Source: Candidatus Kaiserbacteria bacterium RIFCSPHIGHO2_02_FULL_54_11b (lineage in GTDB: Bacteria; Patescibacteriota; Minisyncoccia; Phycocordibacterales; UBA2100). Taken from it: a stretch of DNA of 5,950 bases. Below are positions 3,341 through 5,950 of this stretch, one piece after another. Under the pieces are notes generated by a model, which was not told where the DNA came from, did not search any database, and saw nothing but the letters and a program-made list of their open reading frames with translations. A program made the translations under genes and the position numbers. The stretch lies in contig MFLH01000004.1 of NCBI GenBank assembly GCA_001781275.1, positions 1 to 5,950 on the forward strand, written 5' to 3'. Position 1 is the first letter of the stretch. Every line of letters begins with the position of its first letter.

Positions 3341-5950
3341 ATGGAATATGTCGTACTCGATATAGAGACAACTGGCCTCGACGTGGCCAACTCAGCGATT
3401 ATCGAGGTCGGGGCGTTGTTGATTTCGGGCGACGAAATAAAGGAACGCTACACCTCTTTTGTGCGATATGACGGCAAACTGCCCGACACAACAAAGAGGA
3501 TCACCGGCATTACTGACTCCATGCTCGAGGGTGCGCCCGCTATTGGCGAGGTCGTCGAGCAGTTGAAGAAGTTTATTCAGAAACGCCCCGTGATCGCCCA
3601 CAACGGCTATTCATTTGACTTCCGAATGCTCGAGCGCGAAGGAATGCGATTCACCGAAAAATATGACTCTATGGAGATTGCATTTTTCGTTCTCCCCACA
3701 AATGCCATGGGACACGGCACCTCCGCACTTGCCGAGTTTTTTTCGCTTGGCAAGGTCCCGCATAGGGCTCTGCCGGATTGTGAAATAGAATTCGCCATCC
3801 TGCAGGGGCTACGAGATATCTGGAGCAAGAAAAGCCGGAAGAAAATTGCGGCGCTTAAATTCTTTGCGGAACGAACAGGATGGTGGTGGGCTAACTTCCT
3901 CACAGGAAAAAGCGAGGAGATCGTCGATATCTCGACACTTGTCGAAGCACACGTCCCGTACCGGAAGAAAGACGCCGAACAAAATAAACTCGTTTTGACA
4001 CGCCCGATAGATCTGCCGGAAGTTGAAAAGTCTTTTTCTCCGGGAGCAGGCATGCTCGAATATTCGGAGGACAGACCCGAACAGCGCTCGATGGCTCGCT
4101 TCATTGCCGAAGCATTCAATGAGAAAAGACATGCTGTCGTCGAGGCTGGTACGGGCGTCGGGAAATCTAAAGCATATCTCGTCCCGTCTGTTTTGTTCTC
4201 GATCAAAAACGATATCCCCGTGGTCATATCTACCTTCACGAAGGCCCTCCAGGATCAGCTCGCGTTCAAGGAAATAAAGCATGTCCGCGACACTCTCAAG
4301 CCCGATCTCCGCGTAGCGGTCATCAAGGGAAAACAGAATTACGTCTGTCTCGATAAATTTCGCGAGTTTACGCAAGAAGCACTCACCGAGTTATCTCAAC
4401 GCTCTCTTTACGAGCATGCAGAAGACGAGACTCGATTCACGACACGTCTGGCCTTTTTACTGCTGTCGGCGTGGATACTGGAAACCGAGCGCGGAGACTG
4501 GGATGAGCTGCCGTACTGGCTGACCGAGCGTATACCCAAGCGAGTCAAAGAGGACATATGCAACTTGGATGAACTCTGCACGAAAGGTGTATGCGAATTG
4601 TTCGATGCTGAAAAGTGTTTCTTAAGGAAAGCGCGCTTGCGCGCGAAAGATGCGGATCTCGTTATTATGAATCACGCCATTCTCCTGACCGGTCTTCGCC
4701 GCAAGGTTGTTCAACGAGAAGAACCCATCGAATCGGAGGAGGTCACGACTATCGAAGAGATCGGCTTTTCCCATCCCATACTCCCGACCGAGGCAAAATT
4801 TGTCGTATTTGACGAAGTGCATCACCTGGAAGATGCGGCGACTTCGGCGTGGACCCTAACGCTTTCGCAGTACCTCCTAGAGCGCCTCATGCATCAGCTC
4901 TACGATAAGCGGCGCGGAGTACGCACAGTAATGGACGCAATCATCGGCGGATCTCCGGATTCGAGATTGCCGGAACTGGGAGTTATCTTCGACGGCATCG
5001 AAAAAGACCTGCGTCTCGATGTCCGCATATTATTCGACGAGCACCTTGAGAAGTTGGTTCCACGTGACCCATCATCAAAGTGGGACATAAAAGTGTCGTT
5101 CTCGGAGCTGTCGCAGACTCCCGAGCGCATGAAGGCACTCACGGGACTTCTCGAAAACATCAAACAGCGATTGGTGCAGATTGAGACGATACTCAACGAC
5201 TTCTCACAGCGAACCACGAATGACAAGCTCAAGAAAAGTCTCTCAATCCGCGCCGATCTTACGTCCCGCCTCGTAAAGACAATAGACGGTATAAATGGCG
5301 ATAGTGACTATTTCGTGCGCTTTTTGGAACGATCCAACAGCACCGTACAAATTCACGCCGCGCCGCTCTCGGTGGCTCAAGAAATGAAATTTCTGGTATA
5401 CGACACGTTCAACTCCGTTGTGATGACATCGGCCACAATCACGGTAGATGATAAATTCAACTTCTTCGCTCGCCGATGCGGTACAAACTTAATCGACGAC
5501 GGACATGTGAAATATCTCCAGCGACCCTCCTCGTTCGACTACTCAAGACAAGTGCAGTTCTTTGTGCCGCGCGGCATCTCATACGGGAGTGCGCGGGAAG
5601 TGAAGCGCAGGCACGCTCAGCAATGCCTTGATTTCCTTAAGGAAGCCATCGTCGCCTCGCAAGGCGGGTCACTGGTCTTGTGCTCAAGTCATGAGCAAGT
5701 GGACTGGCTCTACGAAGGACTTGCTGAACATCTCTCTCGCAGGGACATATGGCTCCTGCGACAGCCGAAAGATTCGGGCGTCACCTCGGTGATACGTGAC
5801 TTCACCAATGACATCAATTCCGTACTGATAGGAACGGCCAAGTTGTGGCAAGGTGTCGACGTACCCGGCGCTTCGCTTCGATCGCTGTTCATTTACAAGA
5901 TTCCGTACAAGGTTCCGACCGACCCGATGATAAAGGCGCGGTGCGACGAG
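3341..5950 (+). CDS. dinG: DnaQ-like exonuclease / DinG-family helicase fusion, 3' end cut by window
   Basis: 870 codons are present and the gene runs past the window. Residues 1-165 are a DEDDh 3'-5' exonuclease: VLDIETTGL (D7, E9), HNGYSFD (D93), and HRALPD (H141, D146), so all catalytic residues are kept. From about residue 245 it is an XPD/DinG superfamily-2 helicase: Walker A EAGTGVGKS (268-276), then NYVC (C336) and cysteines 407, 413, 418 and 426 before KARLRAKDADLVIMNHA, the layout of the 4Fe-4S domain. DEVH (491-494) replaces the usual DEAH; TSAT is at 696-699 and GTAKLWQGVDVPG at 831-843. The last helicase motif (QxxGRxIR) would lie just beyond the edge. The fusion layout and size resemble the Gram-positive DinG (over 900 aa). 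The family unwinds DNA 5'-3' and takes part in repair; here exonuclease activity may accompany it. ATG 3341 starts exactly at the exonuclease strand. It is divergent from the PUR/GIY-YIG pair. Confidence 0.9.
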   Translation, partial: MEYVVLDIETTGLDVANSAIIEVGALLISGDEIKERYTSFVRYDGKLPDTTKRITGITDSMLEGAPAIGEVVEQLKKFIQKRPVIAHNGYSFDFRMLEREGMRFTEKYDSMEIAFFVLPTNAMGHGTSALAEFFSLGKVPHRALPDCEIEFAILQGLRDIWSKKSRKKIAALKFFAERTGWWWANFLTGKSEEIVDISTLVEAHVPYRKKDAEQNKLVLTRPIDLPEVEKSFSPGAGMLEYSEDRPEQRSMARFIAEAFNEKRHAVVEAGTGVGKSKAYLVPSVLFSIKNDIPVVISTFTKALQDQLAFKEIKHVRDTLKPDLRVAVIKGKQNYVCLDKFREFTQEALTELSQRSLYEHAEDETRFTTRLAFLLLSAWILETERGDWDELPYWLTERIPKRVKEDICNLDELCTKGVCELFDAEKCFLRKARLRAKDADLVIMNHAILLTGLRRKVVQREEPIESEEVTTIEEIGFSHPILPTEAKFVVFDEVHHLEDAATSAWTLTLSQYLLERLMHQLYDKRRGVRTVMDAIIGGSPDSRLPELGVIFDGIEKDLRLDVRILFDEHLEKLVPRDPSSKWDIKVSFSELSQTPERMKALTGLLENIKQRLVQIETILNDFSQRTTNDKLKKSLSIRADLTSRLVKTIDGINGDSDYFVRFLERSNSTVQIHAAPLSVAQEMKFLVYDTFNSVVMTSATITVDDKFNFFARRCGTNLIDDGHVKYLQRPSSFDYSRQVQFFVPRGISYGSAREVKRRHAQQCLDFLKEAIVASQGGSLVLCSSHEQVDWLYEGLAEHLSRRDIWLLRQPKDSGVTSVIRDFTNDINSVLIGTAKLWQGVDVPGASLRSLFIYKIPYKVPTDPMIKARCDE

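Noticed and set aside
3607..4375. Long - strand open frames opposite the exonuclease-helicase gene
   Set aside because: They are antisense to continuous, motif-bearing coding sequence and are rich in Ser, Arg and Phe, as shadow frames often are.
4631..4644. GCGCGC-TT-GCGCGC palindrome in the dinG-like gene
   Set aside because: It encodes the normal KARLRAK segment after the iron-sulphur cysteines, and its short stem is explained by Ala and Arg codons.

Overview
The window (5,950 bp, mixed base composition, roughly half G+C by eye) is a bacterial or bacterial-virus segment rich in nucleic-acid enzymes. The code is standard: TGA ends one gene, and I read the 870 available codons of the dinG-like gene without an in-frame stop. 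Clear Shine-Dalgarno sequences are scarce. The host cannot be fixed from the sequence. A Patescibacteria-like genome is one possibility (very small PUR-type protein, exonuclease-DinG fusion, few ribosome sites). A proteobacterial mobile region is another (the small membrane protein has that flavour). I hold neither strongly.

Left part (1-876, + strand): the C-terminal end of a DNA adenine/cytosine-N4 methyltransferase overlaps a terminase-small-subunit-like helix-turn-helix gene, followed by an 83-codon orphan. This looks like the edge of a phage or prophage module, but no large terminase follows. The orphan runs head-on into the next gene. The two stop codons share the four-base loop of a strong hairpin at 860-888, which probably acts as a two-way terminator.

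Middle part (873-3188, - strand): two transcription units. The first is a 106-aa single-pass membrane protein followed by a uracil-DNA-glycosylase-superfamily protein, coupled by a TGATG stop/start overlap. The second is a 70-aa PUR/DUF3276-like nucleic-acid-binding protein followed, 32 bases later, by a LEM-3-like GIY-YIG nuclease. This second pair is bracketed by two direct copies of a 72-bp element (2149-2220 and 3198-3269; 64 of 72 positions identical). Each copy holds a conserved GATAGC-N7-GCTATC dyad overlapping a possible extended -10 promoter that reads leftward. Between the left copy and the membrane-protein gene lie about 230 gene-free bases with several inverted repeats, including a perfect 10-bp one. 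This is either a long structured leader or a small RNA.

Right part (3341-5950, + strand): a DinG-type helicase with an N-terminal DnaQ-like 3'-5' exonuclease, iron-sulphur cysteines and a DEVH box. It is cut by the window end before its last helicase motif. It is divergent from the PUR/GIY-YIG pair and has a plausible promoter at 3294-3321.

The most unusual items are the repeat-bracketed PUR + GIY-YIG unit, the structured gap beside it, and the shared stop/terminator at 860-888. None is proven to be a new system. All are specific enough to test by comparison with related genomes.
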